DNA from: Bathymodiolus brooksi
Taxonomy: Eukaryota > Mollusca > Bivalvia > Mytilida > Modiolidae
Reading direction: 5' to 3'
Assembly (NCBI GenBank): GCA_963680875.1
Contig: OY804588.1
Location: forward strand, 92,560,233-92,624,232
Length of the DNA stretch: 64,000 nt
The first letter of the stretch is position 1. The number at the start of each line of letters is the position of its first letter. Made by a program: the position numbers and the translations under genes. This document shows, one piece after another, positions 14,801-25,707 of the stretch. The notes below the pieces were generated by a model. The model was not told the origin of the DNA. It did no database searches and was given only the letters and a program-made list of their open reading frames with translations.

Positions 14801-17800
14801 ACAATGACAGTAAAGGTCTCATTGGGTTAGTAGGGTTGTACAATGCTACCTAATCAATGACAGTAAAGGTCACATTGGTTTAGTAGGGTTGTACAATGCT
14901 AACTAAACAATGACAGTAAAGGTCTCATTGGCTTAGTAGGGTTGTACAATGCTACCTAAACAATGACAGTAAAGGTCTCATTGGCTTAGTAGGGTTGTAC
15001 AATGCTACCTAAACAATGACAGTAAAGGTCTCATTGGCTTAGTAGGGTTGTACAATGCTAGTCTACCTAAACAATGACAGTAAAGGTCTCATTGGTTTAG
15101 TAGGGTTGTACAATGCTACCTAAACAATGACAGTAAAGGTTTCATTGGTTTAGTAGGATTGTACAATGCTACCTATACAATGACAGTAAAGGTCTCATTG
15201 GCTTAGTAGGGTTGTACAATGCTACCTAAACAATGACAGTAACGGTCTCATTGGCTTAGTAGGGTTGTACAATGCTACCTAAACAATGACAGTAAAGGTC
15301 TCATTGGGTTAGTAGGGTTGTACAATGCTACCTAAACAATGACAGTAAAGGTCTCATTGGTTTAGTAGGGTTGTACAATGCTACCTAATCAATGACAGTA
15401 AAGGTCTGATTGGTTTAGTATGGTTGTACAATGCTACCTAAACAACGACAGTAAAGGTCTCATTGGTTTAGTAGGGTTGTACAATGCTACCTAAACAATG
15501 ACAGTAAAGGTCTCATTGGCTTAGTATGGTTGTACAATGCTACCTAAACAACGACAGTAAAGGTCTCATTGGTTTAGTAGGGTTGTACAATGCTACCTAA
15601 ACAACGACAGTAAAGGTCTCATTGGTTTAGTAGGGTTGTACAATGCTACCTAAACAATGACAGTAAAGGTCTCATTGTTTTAGTAGGGTTGTACAATGCT
15701 ACCTAATCAATGACAGTAAAGGTTTCATTGGCTTAGTAGGGTTATACAATGTTACCTAAACAACGACAGTAAAGGTCTCATTGGTTTAGTAGGGTTGTAC
15801 AATGCTACCTAAACAATGACAGTAAAGGTCTCATTGGTTTAGTAGGGTTGTACAATGCTATCTAAGCAATGGCAGGAAAGGTCTCATTGGCTTAGTAGGG
15901 TTGTACAATGCTACCTAAACAATGACAGTAAAGGTCTCATTGGGTTAGTAGGGTTGTACAATGCTACCTAAACAATGCCAGTAAAGGTCTGATTGGTTTA
16001 GTAGGGTTATACAATGCTACCTAATTAATGACAGTAAAGGTCTCATTGGGTTAGTAGGGTTGTACAATGCTACCTAAACAACGACAGTAAAGTTCTCATT
16101 GGCTTAGTAGGGTTGTACAATACTACCTAAACAATGACAGTAAAGGTCTCATTGGCTTAGTAGGGTTGTACAATGCTACCTTAACAATGACAGTAAAGGT
16201 CTCATTGGGTTAGTAGGGTTGTACAATGCTACCTAATCAATGACAGTAAAGGTCTCATTGGTTTAGTAGGGTTGTACAATGCTACCTAAACAATGACAGT
16301 AAAGGTCTCATTGGTTTAGTAGGGTTGTACAATGCTACCTAATCAATGACAGTAAAGGTCTCATTGGTTTAGTATGGTTGTACAATGCTACCTAAACAAC
16401 GACAGTAAAGGTCTCATTGGTTTAGTAGGGTTGTACAATGCTACCTAAACAATGACAGTAACGGTCTCATTGGTTTAGTAGGGTTGTACAATGCTACCTA
16501 AACAATGACATTAAAGGTCTCATTGGTTTAGTAGGGTTGTACAATGCTACCTAATCAATGACAGTAAAGGTTTCATTGGTTTAGTATGGTTGTACAATGC
16601 TACCTAAACAACGACAGTAAAGGTGTCATTGGTTTAGTAGGGTTGTACAATGCTACCTATACAATGACAGTAAAGGTCTCATTGGCTTAGTAGGGTTGTA
16701 CAATGCTACCTAAACAATGACAGTAACGGTCTCATTGGATTAGTAGGGTTGTACAATGCTACCTAAACAATTACAGTAAAGGTCTCATTTGTTTAGTAGG
16801 GTTGTACAATGCAACCTAAACAATGACAGTAAATGTCTCATTGGTTTAGTAGGGTTGTACTATGCTACCTAAACAATGATAGAAAATGTCTCATTGGTTT
16901 AGTAGGGTTGAACAATGCTACCTAAACAATGACAGTAAAGGTCTCATTGGTTTAGTAGGGTTGTACAATGCTACCTAATCAATGACAGTAAAGGTCTCAT
17001 TGGTTTAGTAGGGTTGTACAATGCTACCTAAACAACGACAGTAAAGGTCTCATTGGTTTAGTAGGGTTGTACAATGCTACCTAAACAATGACAGTAAAGG
17101 TCTCATTGGTTTAGTAGGGTTGTACAATGCTACCTAATCAATGACAGTAAAGGTTTCATTGGCTTAGTAGGGTTATACAATGTTACCTAAACAACGACAG
17201 TAAAGGTCTCATTGGTTTAGTAGGGTTGTACAATGCTACCTAAACAATGCCAGTAAAGGTCTGATTGGTTTAGTAGGGTTGTACAATGCTACCTAAACAA
17301 CGACAGTAAAGTTCTCATTGGCTTAGTAGGGTTGTAAAATACTACCTAAATAATGACAGTAAAGGTCTCATTGGCTTAGTAGGGTTGTACAATGCTACCT
17401 TAACAATGACAGTAAAGGTCTCATTGGGTTAGTAGGGTTGTACAATGCTACCTAATCAATGACAGTAAAGGTCTCATTGGTTTAGTAGGGTTGTACAATG
17501 CTACCTAAACAATGACAGTAAAGGTCTCATTGGCTTAGTAGGGTTGTACAATGCTACCTAAGCAATGACAGTAAAGGTCTCATTGGCTTAGTAGGGTTGT
17601 ACAATGCTACCTAAACAATGACAGTAAAGGTCTCATTGGGTTAGTAGGGTTGTACAATGCTACCTAAACAATGACAGTAAAGGTCTCATTGGCTTAGTAG
17701 GGTTGTACAATGCTACCTAAACAATGACAGTAAAGGTCTCATTGGTTTAGTAGGGTTGTACAATGCTACCTAAACAATGCCAGTAATGGTCTCATTGGTT

Positions 17801-19135
17801 TAGTAGGATTGTACAATGCTACCTATACAATGACAGTAAAGGTCTCATTGGCTTAGTAGGGTTGTACAATGCTACCTAAACAATGACAGTAACTGTCTCA
17901 TTGGTTTAGTAGGGTTGTACAATGCTACCTAAACAATGACAGTAAAGGTCTCATTGGTTTAGTAGGGTTGTACAATGCTACCTAAACAATGACAGTAAAG
18001 GTCTCATTGGGTTAGTAGGGTTGTACAATGTTACCTAATCAATGACAGTAAAGGTCTCATTGGGTTAGTAGGGTTGTACAATGCTACCTAAACAATGACA
18101 GTAAAGGTCTCATTGGTTTAGTAGGGTTGTACAATGCTACCTAAACAATGCCAGTAATGGTCTCATTGGTTTAGTAGGATTGTACAATGCTACCTATACA
18201 ATGACAGTAAAGGTCTCATTGGCTTAGTAGGGTTGTACAATGCTACCTAAACAATGACAGTAGCGGTCTCATTGGTTTAGTAGGGTTGTACAATGCTACC
18301 TAAATAATGACAGTAAAGGTCTCATTGGTTTAGTAGGGTTGCACAATGTAACCTAAACAATGACAGTAAAGGTCTCATTGGTTTAGTAGGGTTGTACTAT
18401 GCTACCTAAACAATGACAGAAAATGTCTCATTGGTTTAGTAGGGTTGTACAATGCTACCTTTACAATGAAAGTAAAGGTCTCATTGGTTTAGTAGGGTTG
18501 TACAATGCTACCTAAACAATGACAGTAAAGGTCTCATTGGTTTAGTAGGGTTGTACAATGCTACCTAATCAATGACAGTAAAGGTCTCATTGGTTTAGTA
18601 GGGTTGTACAATGCTACCTAAACAATGACAGTAAAGGTCTCATTGGTTTAGTAGGATTGTACAATGCTACCTATACAATGACAGTAAAGGTCTCATTGGC
18701 TTAGTAGGGTTGTACAATGCTACCTAAACAATGACAGTAACGGTCTCATTGGTTTAGTAGGGTTGTACAATGCTACCTAAACAATGACAGTAAAGGTCTC
18801 ATTGGTTTAGTAGGGTTGCACAATGTAACCTAAACAATGACAGTAAAGGTCTCATTGGTTTAGTAGGGTTGTACTATGCTACCTAAACAATGACAGAAAA
18901 TGTCTCATTGGTTTAGTAGGGTTGTACAATGCTACCTTTACAATGAAAGTAAAGGTCTCATTGGTTTAGTAGGGTTGTACAATGCTACCTAAACAATGAC
19001 AGTAAAGGTCTCATTGGTTTAGTAGGGTTGTACAATGCTACCTAATCAATGACAGTAAAGGTCTCATTGGTTTAGTAGGGTTGTACAATGCTACCTAAAC
19101 AATGACAGTAAAGGTCTCATTGGCTTAGTAGGGTT

Positions 19136-19276
19136 CATGTCGCTGCTCAATCTTTAGTTTTCTTTGTAATGTTTTGTTGATAGTTGTTTGTCCTTTTGTA
19201 CTTTTTCATTTGGTCATTGTATTGTCTGTTCTTATTCTGATTACCCCCCCCCCCCTCCCCCTTCGCGTCTTCAAAC
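19136..19276 (+). mobile_element. retroelement 3' tail fragment at satellite 1 border
   Basis: This matches the 3' tail of the reverse transcriptase element at 42653-44140, in the same orientation: caatctttagttt, gttgtttgtccttttgtac, ttggtcattgtattgtctg, ttctgattacccc, cttcaaac. It starts directly where the 53-bp satellite stops, and it carries an expanded C tract at 19244-19261 where other copies have four or five C. Confidence 0.8.
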
Positions 19277-19374
19277 ATTGCTTGTACTTACAGATACAAT
19301 TGAAACTCCGATTTTGTATTTTTGTAGATTTACAAATTTTTCAAAATTAATATTAAAATCAAATCTCAAACCAT

Positions 19375-19465
19375 AAAAACAAAGGAGGAAAATCAATATC
19401 ACTAACATAGATGTGGTACAGGCACTTAAGTAAAGAGTGGTGGTGTTAATCTAATTTTATATGAG
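19375..19465 (-). repeat. diverged fragment of dispersed family C
   Basis: The stretch ggtacaggcacttaagtaa followed by gagtggtggtgttaa resembles 41822-41860 and 39940-39975. It is short and diverged. The rest of 19277-19607 shows nothing recognisable. Confidence 0.4.
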
Positions 19466-19607
19466 ATTAGACGCCTCACTGAGATAAGTGGTGAGTCCAT
19501 ACTTGAAGTGTTTTCCACATGTGGGCAAAATTCCGAATATCACAAATAATTGGGTGAGCAGTGTTTTAAAGAACACCAAGTCTTAATCTTGAACTTTATA
19601 CATAATG

Positions 19608-19832
19608 AAGAGTTTGAAGATACCAAAGGGAGGTAATCAGAATCCGTATATTGAAGAAGAAGAACAGACAACACAATGGCCAATAGAAAAAGTACAAAAC
19701 GACAAAAAACGATTTACAAAATATACACATAAAACTAAAGATCGAGTAACACGAAACCCACTATAGATTGGGTGTGAACTGAGGTGCTCTGGAAGGGTGG
19801 ACAGGTCCTACTCCACTAGTGGCACCCGTTCA
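19608..19832 (-). mobile_element. retroelement 3' tail copy
   Basis: Read on the minus strand, this is the tail of the 42653-44140 element. On the plus strand it shows, in order, gtttgaagataccaaaggg, gtaatcagaatccgtat, gacaacacaatggcc, ctaaagatcgagtaacacg, gtgctctggaagggt and ctccactagtggcacccg. It carries no protein-coding part, so it is a 5'-truncated or tail-only copy. Confidence 0.85.
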
Positions 19833-19914
19833 TTAGTTGTCATATGTTTATACGAGTTCTACAACAGAAAGCTGATAACTTTAATCATCATTTAAATAAT
19901 TTGCTGATGTTATT

Positions 19915-20143
19915 GTGTTTAACACCAATTTCAACAATATGACAGATATATCGTGGCCGTCATTTGTACCTGGAGAAAACCACCGATATGTCGCAAGTCA
20001 CTGACAAACTTTATCACATAATGTTGCATCGAGTACACCTCGTCATGAACGGGGTTCGAAATCACAACTTTAGTGGTGATAGGCACTGATTGCATAGCTA
20101 ATTGTAAATCCAACTACCATACGATAACGACCACGACGGCCTC
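19915..20143 (-). mobile_element. tRNA-derived SINE, near full length
   Basis: On the minus strand it begins with a tRNA-like head (gaggccgtcgtggtcg, then a B-box-like ttcgaa near 20056-20061). It continues through a body that includes acctcg, ataatgttgc and accaccgat, and ends in a tail resembling ttgaaattggtgttaaac. Similar copies lie at 45108-45354 and 46505-46698. The open frame on the minus strand here is a by-product of the SINE body and also appears in the other copies. Confidence 0.75.
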
Positions 20144-20151
20144 AATCGTAA

Positions 20152-20325
20152 AAGGACAGACAACACAATGGGCAAAAGAAAAATGACAAAAGTACAAATA
20201 ACGATCTACAAAACACTACACAGAAAATCAAAAATCGAGCATCACGCATCACACTAAATATCAGGGGTGAATTCATGTTCTCCGGAAGGGTAAGCATTTC
20301 CGGATCCACTAGTGACATTCGTCAA
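20152..20325 (-). mobile_element. retroelement 3' tail copy
   Basis: It lies 8 bp after the SINE. The landmarks gacagacaacacaatggg, aacgatctacaaaaca, gttctccggaagggtaag and atccactagtgac match the tail of the 42653-44140 element on the minus strand, with several substitutions. Confidence 0.8.
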
Positions 20326-20472
20326 GGTGATTTGAAACCAACGCATCAGTAACCAAATCATTGTCTCAATGCATTATTAATTATTATTTGCAAAAGTAAT
20401 TAATATATTTCATCGACATGTCATGTACCTCTTTACCACAAAATATACACAAGAATAATACTATGTATACAA

Positions 20473-20545
20473 TTATTGACTTTTAATGAGGTCTACTCAT
20501 GACCAGGTCCGTAGTCATGAGTAGACTGAAATTAAAAGTCAATAA
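20473..20545. repeat. 73-bp palindrome (hairpin)
   Basis: Arms starting ttattgacttttaat and ending attaaaagtcaataa enclose inner arms gtctactcatgac / gtcatgagtagac, around a centre of about 10 nt. The pairing is nearly complete over 31-32 nt. It resembles a foldback or a short MITE remnant, with no coding content. Confidence 0.85.
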
Positions 20546-20589
20546 CTGCTTTATTAGATAATAAGGAATGTTTTCAAACTTTTCAACAG

Positions 20590-20800
20590 TATATTCAACA
20601 AAATAGGCTACAATTGTTTTATCATTTTTTAAGATTATTTAAATATTAAAATTTTGAAATATGATGAACATTTTGAAATCTTATGACTTTTTTGAAAGTT
20701 TTGAAATTTTTTGAAAATTTTGAAATTTTATATGAAAATTTTGAAAAAATTTAGAATTTTGTAAAATTTTGAAATTTATGAAAATTTTGACCTTTTTTTG
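20590..20800. repeat. degenerate TTTTGAAA-rich low-complexity tract
   Basis: Irregular repeats of ttttgaaa / gaaaattttg without a constant period. The flanks up to 21070 hold no gene I recognise. A short minus-strand open frame at 20823-21065 shows no family signature. Confidence 0.7.
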
Positions 20801-21070
20801 CTATTTGATTGGCCGACTGGAATTAAATCTCGTCTCTGGTTGGACAACGTTGAAACACCGAATAGACAATAGACAAAAATAGACACAAGCCCGAATATAC
20901 CTCACGCGAGGTGTACTCACTCTGAGGTAGAGTTGAGAAAATGCTGTTTAGGCCAATCAGCGAAAAGCAAAATTCTTTATCATTTAATAAACATAATTGT
21001 ATAGTGTACTGGGAGTACCAACGAAATACTTCCCGATTACTCTGTACAAATCCAATGTACGACATATTCC

Positions 21071-21136
21071 TTTGATTGATTGATTTGTGCTTAGCGCTAA
21101 CCTTAGCAGTATTTCAGCTATGTAGTGGTCGAGATG
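21071..21136 (-). mobile_element. SINE 3' end fragment
   Basis: The sequence gattgattgatttg, gcttagcgctaacc, atttcagctatgtagtggtc resembles the 3' end of the tRNA-derived SINE (compare gtttaacgccac...atttcagttatatcgtgg near 46520). It is strongly diverged. Confidence 0.55.
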
Positions 21137-21774
21137 TTCCTATATGACTTCTTAAAAAACAGCAGACATAATATATTGGTGTATACATATATGGTAGCCA
21201 AATATTAAATATGTGTATTACCTATATTTTAAGTATAGATTGTGAATTTACATTTACGTATACGGTAATCAGACATTACATATTGATATTATTCTGGTCT
21301 CCTTTGAAGACCATTAATTCGTTCTAAATGTTTATGACTAATTGATATTATAATATTTTAGAAGTATCAGTTATGATTTGCTTTGTCATAAGGGTAATGG
21401 TTTTTAACCAACAGATTCTACCTTCTTTAGTTAGTAGTCAGTTAACTGCGAGCATGCATTGACCCTGTTATTGTATTGTCCATGTCTATGTTGTCATTCG
21501 TTGTTCTGATAGTATATAGGTATTTTTGAATGGTCACGTATCCGTTCAGGTTTTATCTAATTGTTTGTTTTTGTCTGCGTTGCCAGTTGAGTTCCAGTTA
21601 TTAAGAGGGGAGGGTTGTGATCCCATTTACCGGTTAAAAGTCGCTACATATTTGTACTGTCACAACCCAAGAATTCGAACGACATATGCCATGTTTTATT
21701 ATGCTTTTAATTCGAGGTGAGATGTGATTGTTTGTTTCTTGATATTAGTGGAATTATTGACCACCACTGTTTAA
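21137..21774. other. AT-rich spacer with possible old repeat at 21595-21690
   Basis: No gene is recognised. The part reading gtgatcccatttacc and gtcacaacccaagaattcg loosely resembles the bivalve repeat at 28640-28955 (accccgtcacattt, tgtcccaagtcagg). The 64-residue plus-strand frame covering it is probably incidental. Confidence 0.35.
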
Positions 21775-22014
21775 GATGAAATTGAAAATACTAAAGTGGT
21801 AATCAGAATCTATATATCGAAGAACAGACAACACAATGGCCTAAAGAAAAAGTACAAAGGACGAGCTACAAAACATAAACATAAAACTAAAGATCGAGTA
21901 ACACGAACCCCACTAAAATCCGGGGTGAACTCAGGTGCTCCGGAAGGGTAATCAGTTCCTGCTCCACTAGTGGCACCCATCGTGTCAATCTAGTTACAAA
22001 CACGGTGATAAGTC
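21775..22014 (-). mobile_element. retroelement 3' tail copy, long version
   Basis: This is one of the best preserved tail copies. It runs from aatactaaagtggtaatcag through gacaacacaatggcc, gatcgagtaacacgaaccc and gtgctccggaagggtaa to ctccactagtggcaccc. It then continues with gtcaatctagttacaaac and acggtgataag, matching the sequence just after the stop codon of the reverse transcriptase remnant at 43905-43945. The copy therefore breaks off upstream in or just before the 3' end of the ORF. Confidence 0.88.
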
Positions 22015-22293
22015 TTTTCATAATTACGTATATAGTAAACAAACGATGCGTACTAATATTTACGAATATTATTTGTATTAAGAATTTTTATAATGTCACC
22101 GACTTCAGAGTGTAAACTATGAAGTCAAATATTTTTTGAAAGTTCGTCTCATCTTGTCATTGAAAGAGTTTGTCGGAATATATCAACACCTTGTTGAAAA
22201 GTATTCTGTCACTTGCGTGCAGATGACGAAAGATAGTATTGGCCATTAGATTTAGGTTCTAAATTTACTGTTATTTCCCATTAATGCATTATG

Positions 22294-22323
22294 ATAGAAG
22301 ATACCAAAAGGGTAATCAGAATT
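22294..22323 (-). mobile_element. tip of retroelement tail, at the start of a minisatellite
   Basis: The sequence atagaagataccaaaaggg continuing into gtaatcagaatt equals the terminal end of the tail family (gaagataccaaagggtaatcagaat). It runs directly into the 40-bp tandem repeat, and the repeat unit reuses the ggtaatcagaatt part. Confidence 0.75.
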
Positions 22324-22910
22324 CTTACATATTTAATAGCTTTGTGTACTGGTAATCAGAATTCTTACATATTTAATAGCTTTGTGTGCTGGTAATCAGA
22401 ATTCTTACATATTTAATAGCTTTGTATGCTGGTAATCAGAATTCTTACATATTTAATAGCTTTGTGTGCTGGTAATCAGAATTCTTACATATTTAATAGC
22501 TTTGTGTGCTGGTAATCAGAATTCTTACATATTTGATAGCTTTGTGTGCTGGTAATCAGAATTCTTACATATTTGATAGCTTTGTGTGCTGGTAATCAGA
22601 ATTCTTACATATTTAATAGCTTTGTGTGCTGGTAATCAGAATTCTTACATATTTAATAGCTTTGTGTGCTGGTAATCAGAATTCTTACATATTTGATAGC
22701 TTTGTGTGCTGGTAATCAGAATTCTTACATATTTGATAGCTTTGTGTGCTGGTAATCAGAATTCTTACATATTTGATAGCTTTGTGTGTTGGTAATCAGA
22801 ATTCCTACATATTTAATAGCTTTGTGTGCTGGTAATCAGAATTCCTACATATTTAATAGCTTTGTGTGCTGGTAATCAGAATTCCTACATATTTTACAGC
22901 TTTGTGCGCT
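22311..22910. repeat. 40-bp minisatellite, 15 copies
   Basis: The unit begins ggtaatcagaattc and contains tacatatttaatagc and tttgtgtgct. There are fifteen copies at an exact 40-bp spacing. Variants include taatagc/tgatagc and attctt/attcct, and the last copy is diverged (attttacagc, tgcgct). Confidence 0.97.
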
Positions 22911-23088
22911 ATCAGATGTTTGAATGATGTTGGAGGCAATGGGTTCTCTTTAATAGAACCAAAATTATGCATATGACAACTTTTGTATGACGACAATTAA
23001 ATACCGGTATATCATAATGTTCAAGATTAGAGTGTTCTTAATAACAACACTGTTTTCCCGAGTGTTGCCATGTTACTCACATGCGGAA

Positions 23089-23417
23089 AATACTTGCACG
23101 ACCGTATCATTTCACTAACACGGGACGTTTAGACCAATACTTGCACGACCGTATCATTTCACTAACACGGGACGTTTAGACCAATACTTGCACGACCGTA
23201 TCATTTCACTAACACGGGACGTTTAGACCAATACTTGCACGACCGTATCATTTCACTAAGACGGTACGTTTAGACCAATACTTGCACGACCGTATCATTT
23301 CACTAACACTGGACGTTTAGACCAATACTTGCACGACCGTATCATTTCACTAACACGGGACGTTTAGACCAATACTTGCACGACCGTATCATTTCACTAA
23401 GACGGGACGTTTAGGCC
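23089..23417. repeat. 47-bp minisatellite, 7 copies
   Basis: The unit begins aatacttgcacgaccgtatc and contains cactaacacgggacg and tttagacc. Seven copies start at 23089, 23136, 23183, 23230, 23277, 23324 and 23371 and are nearly identical. Confidence 0.97.
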
Positions 23418-23424
23418 CATACAA

Positions 23425-23486
23425 GTAGCTTGACATCGCCACTTGTATTGTAGTATCTGCGCCGAACCAAGTGAGCGGTCATGATT
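23425..23486 (+). repeat. dispersed family C, left piece
   Basis: The stretch tagcttgacatcgccactt ... gccgaaccaagtgagcggtc aligns with the reverse complement of 41815-41865. It is separated from its continuation at 23593 by an inserted SINE fragment. Confidence 0.6.
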
Positions 23487-23592
23487 TGGTTTGGTTTATT
23501 GGTGTATAACGCCACTTTCAACAATATTTCAGTTATATCGTGGTGGTCAGTTTGATTGATGGAGGAGTATCACGAGAAAACCACAGACCTGT
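23487..23592 (-). mobile_element. SINE fragment inserted into family C
   Basis: It contains ggtgtataacgccactttc, aacaatatttcagttatatc, gtggtggtcag and aaaaccacagacctgta. This is the tail half of the SINE on the minus strand, without the tRNA-like head. Confidence 0.75.
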
Positions 23593-23745
23593 ATATTTAT
23601 GTGTTTAGGGGTATAGATTGTGTTTAGGGGTATAGATTGTGTCTCTTTCTACGATCTTTCGGTTGGATTTTGGACCTGTAACGACAGTGTGTCACTTTCT
23701 GATTTTCATGTCGTGGTCAACAGACATTATTGTGTTTGGTATTTG
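23593..23745 (+). repeat. dispersed family C, right piece
   Basis: It contains ggggtatagattgtg (twice in tandem), tctttctacgatctttcgg and ttggattttggac, matching the reverse complement of 41705-41790. In both copies an open frame reads a similar peptide (SFYDLSVGFW here, SFYDFSVGYW at 41700s). Confidence 0.65.
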
Positions 23746-25160
23746 TATGACGTATATGATTACTTAATTTTTCAAATATTGCCAGCGGTTGACGTTGTAA
23801 CACTCTATTATGGTAAATTTGAAAATTTGATCTAAAAACATGTAAAATCCGGGGTTTTTTTCAATATAATTTTGTCATTTAATTTGTGAAAACCTTCAAT
23901 AAAACCCTAAACCTCAGGCACACATATAATGTTTCTCAGAGGAAAATTGATAATCGTGTGAAACCCATACCAACAGGTGTAAATTCTATAAATTACTTGA
24001 TAAACTCGCTCGACATTGAAACTACAAATATGTTTCAAACAAGGTAACATGCACTTTTTATATACAAATGTAGTTTCAAACAGACCACACTGATACATAG
24101 GTAAAAAAAAGAACTTACCATTTATTAAAATGACGTGAAAAATAAGTACAACGGTTCCGATAATGTGTGAGACAGACATGTTTTTACTCCAAAAGACAGC
24201 AATCTGGAAGAATACAAAACATAAGTCAATCAATGACTTCAATCAGTAAGAAAACATGTTTCAGTTGTTACGTACGATTTGTATTGAAGATAGTAATTAC
24301 ATCTCATTTGTCAAATTTGCTTGTACAATACCGGAACATGTCCCTCCAGGCAATAGGCTGATCTCATACATTTTATATCACCGCGTGTTGTTTTTTTTCA
24401 ATTCGATTCATCTTAATTTAAAAGTGATGAATTTTTAATTTTTGAAGTTTATATTTATTTCTTTTGTCTGACATGTAAAAAAGATGACATGTTCGATTAA
24501 GTGACCATTAATAAATGAACTGGAACATACTTTGGAGACGTACCGCCATTATACGGTGATTAAATGGCTATTGTTAGAAACAGTATTTCCGCTAATGTGA
24601 CGGCTTATATTTTTTGACAGTAAAAAAATGAAAAATTTATTGATGAACAGATCGGATATATATGAAATTATCGCATTATTATATAACGTTTTTGATTGGA
24701 AAATTATTTCAAAATGTGATCCTCTTGTTGCTTTCGAAATTCGTTGGTTTTTTTTTTTTATAGTTTTAATCGCAAATTAATTGAAATGAAATAATTCAAT
24801 TCTACAACACCCTAAGATGCTTTAGATCGAAAATTGTTGTCAAAGAAGGTCATGTAGTTTTCTTTTTTAATTTTAGAATATACGAGAGCTCGAATTATCC
24901 AAGTAAATTTACGTTATTCTAATTTCTAGGGACCAATATTTTTGCCCCCAGTTCTCCGAGAAATCGACACAAAAGAGGTCGAGTTATCAAAAATAATAAT
25001 GCGTTAGATCAATGGCAATTTTTGCAGGGACCTACACAAATATGTGACTTATCCAATATATCGAGATAAGCGAGTGTGAGACAACGAAGTTCGAATGCAA
25101 TGAATTTAAATAGAAGCCATTAAATATAATGAATGGTAAGTATTCAGCTGGTTTATCATA
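23746..25160. other. AT-rich spacer, no gene recognised
   Basis: Several overlapping short frames on both strands (for example 23907-24242 minus, 111 residues, cysteine- and phenylalanine-rich) show no domain that I recognise. Around 24885-25105 repeated phrases such as cgaattatcc, cgagttatc and atatcgagataagcg look like the remains of an old dispersed repeat. Confidence 0.45.
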
Positions 25161-25290
25161 TTTAAAACAAACCATGGGTGCTCTTGGTGACACAAGCTGT
25201 AGTTTTAAAACAAACCATGGGTGCTCTTGGTGACACAGGCTGTAGTTTTAAAACAAACCATGGGTGCTCTTGGTGACACAAGCTGTAGTT
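25161..25290. repeat. 42-bp minisatellite, 3 copies
   Basis: The unit starts tttaaaacaaaccatgggtg and continues ctcttggtgacaca(a/g)gctgtag. Copies start at 25161, 25203 and 25245, and a decayed part-copy follows (aattaaaccat). Confidence 0.93.
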
Positions 25291-25707
25291 TTGAATTAAA
25301 CCATAATACTACTATGACTTGCTGAATTCAATTATGAGCGATTATTTCAAAATTTCGCGAGATCGGAATGATAAAAATCCACGACATGTCAATCACGTAA
25401 AAAAATGTCCACACATGATTATCTAAAGGAAATTACATGTTAATCACTTTTATTATGGCCACGTGAAATATGTATTTTTTTCTCTTACAGGTTTCCCCAA
25501 GGCAAACTTGTCACCTTCAATACTATATGTTGTATATACTAACAATAATCGGATTGATTGATGTGTTATTTTCAAAGGTAGATCTATTTATAGATCTACA
25601 TGTATGCAAACGTACTTGCAAACTTACATATAATGTACGAAAAATCCAGAGACACGTATAAAGACGAAAGCGTCATTTGATCAAAAATGACCCGTAACAG
25701 ATCAAAT
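25291..25707. other. AT-rich spacer, no gene recognised
   Basis: It holds one 63-residue plus-strand frame without a recognisable family, and nothing else of note. Confidence 0.4.

Larger units (their letters stand above)
1..19135. repeat. 53-bp satellite array (about 360 monomers)
   Basis: The monomer is 53 bp and is recognised by landmarks in order: gctacctaaacaatga, cagtaaaggtc, tcattggtttagtaggg, ttgtacaat. It runs unbroken from base 1, so the left end lies outside the window, to a sharp end inside a monomer at 19135. Between the first and last monomer starts (1 and 19090) there are 360 units with a net gain of about 9 bp, from small indels such as an insertion near 15061 and single-base changes near 1968 and 10480. 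Common variants are ggcttag/ggtttag/gggttag, aacaatg/aacaacg and gtctcatt/gtcacatt. Fifty-three is not a multiple of three and stops are frequent, so the array is not coding. Monomer variants recur in fixed order, giving higher-order repeats. I do not recognise it as a named satellite. Confidence 0.97.

Noticed and set aside
1..19135. Telomere-like reading of the satellite (ttagtagggttg)
   Set aside because: The phrase resembles interrupted TTAGGG, but there is no tandem TTAGGG anywhere and the 53-bp period is strict. It is not telomeric repeat by sequence.
23907..24242. 111-residue minus-strand frame as a gene
   Set aside because: It has no recognisable domain, no repeat of the frame elsewhere, and overlaps other equally plausible frames in AT-rich sequence.
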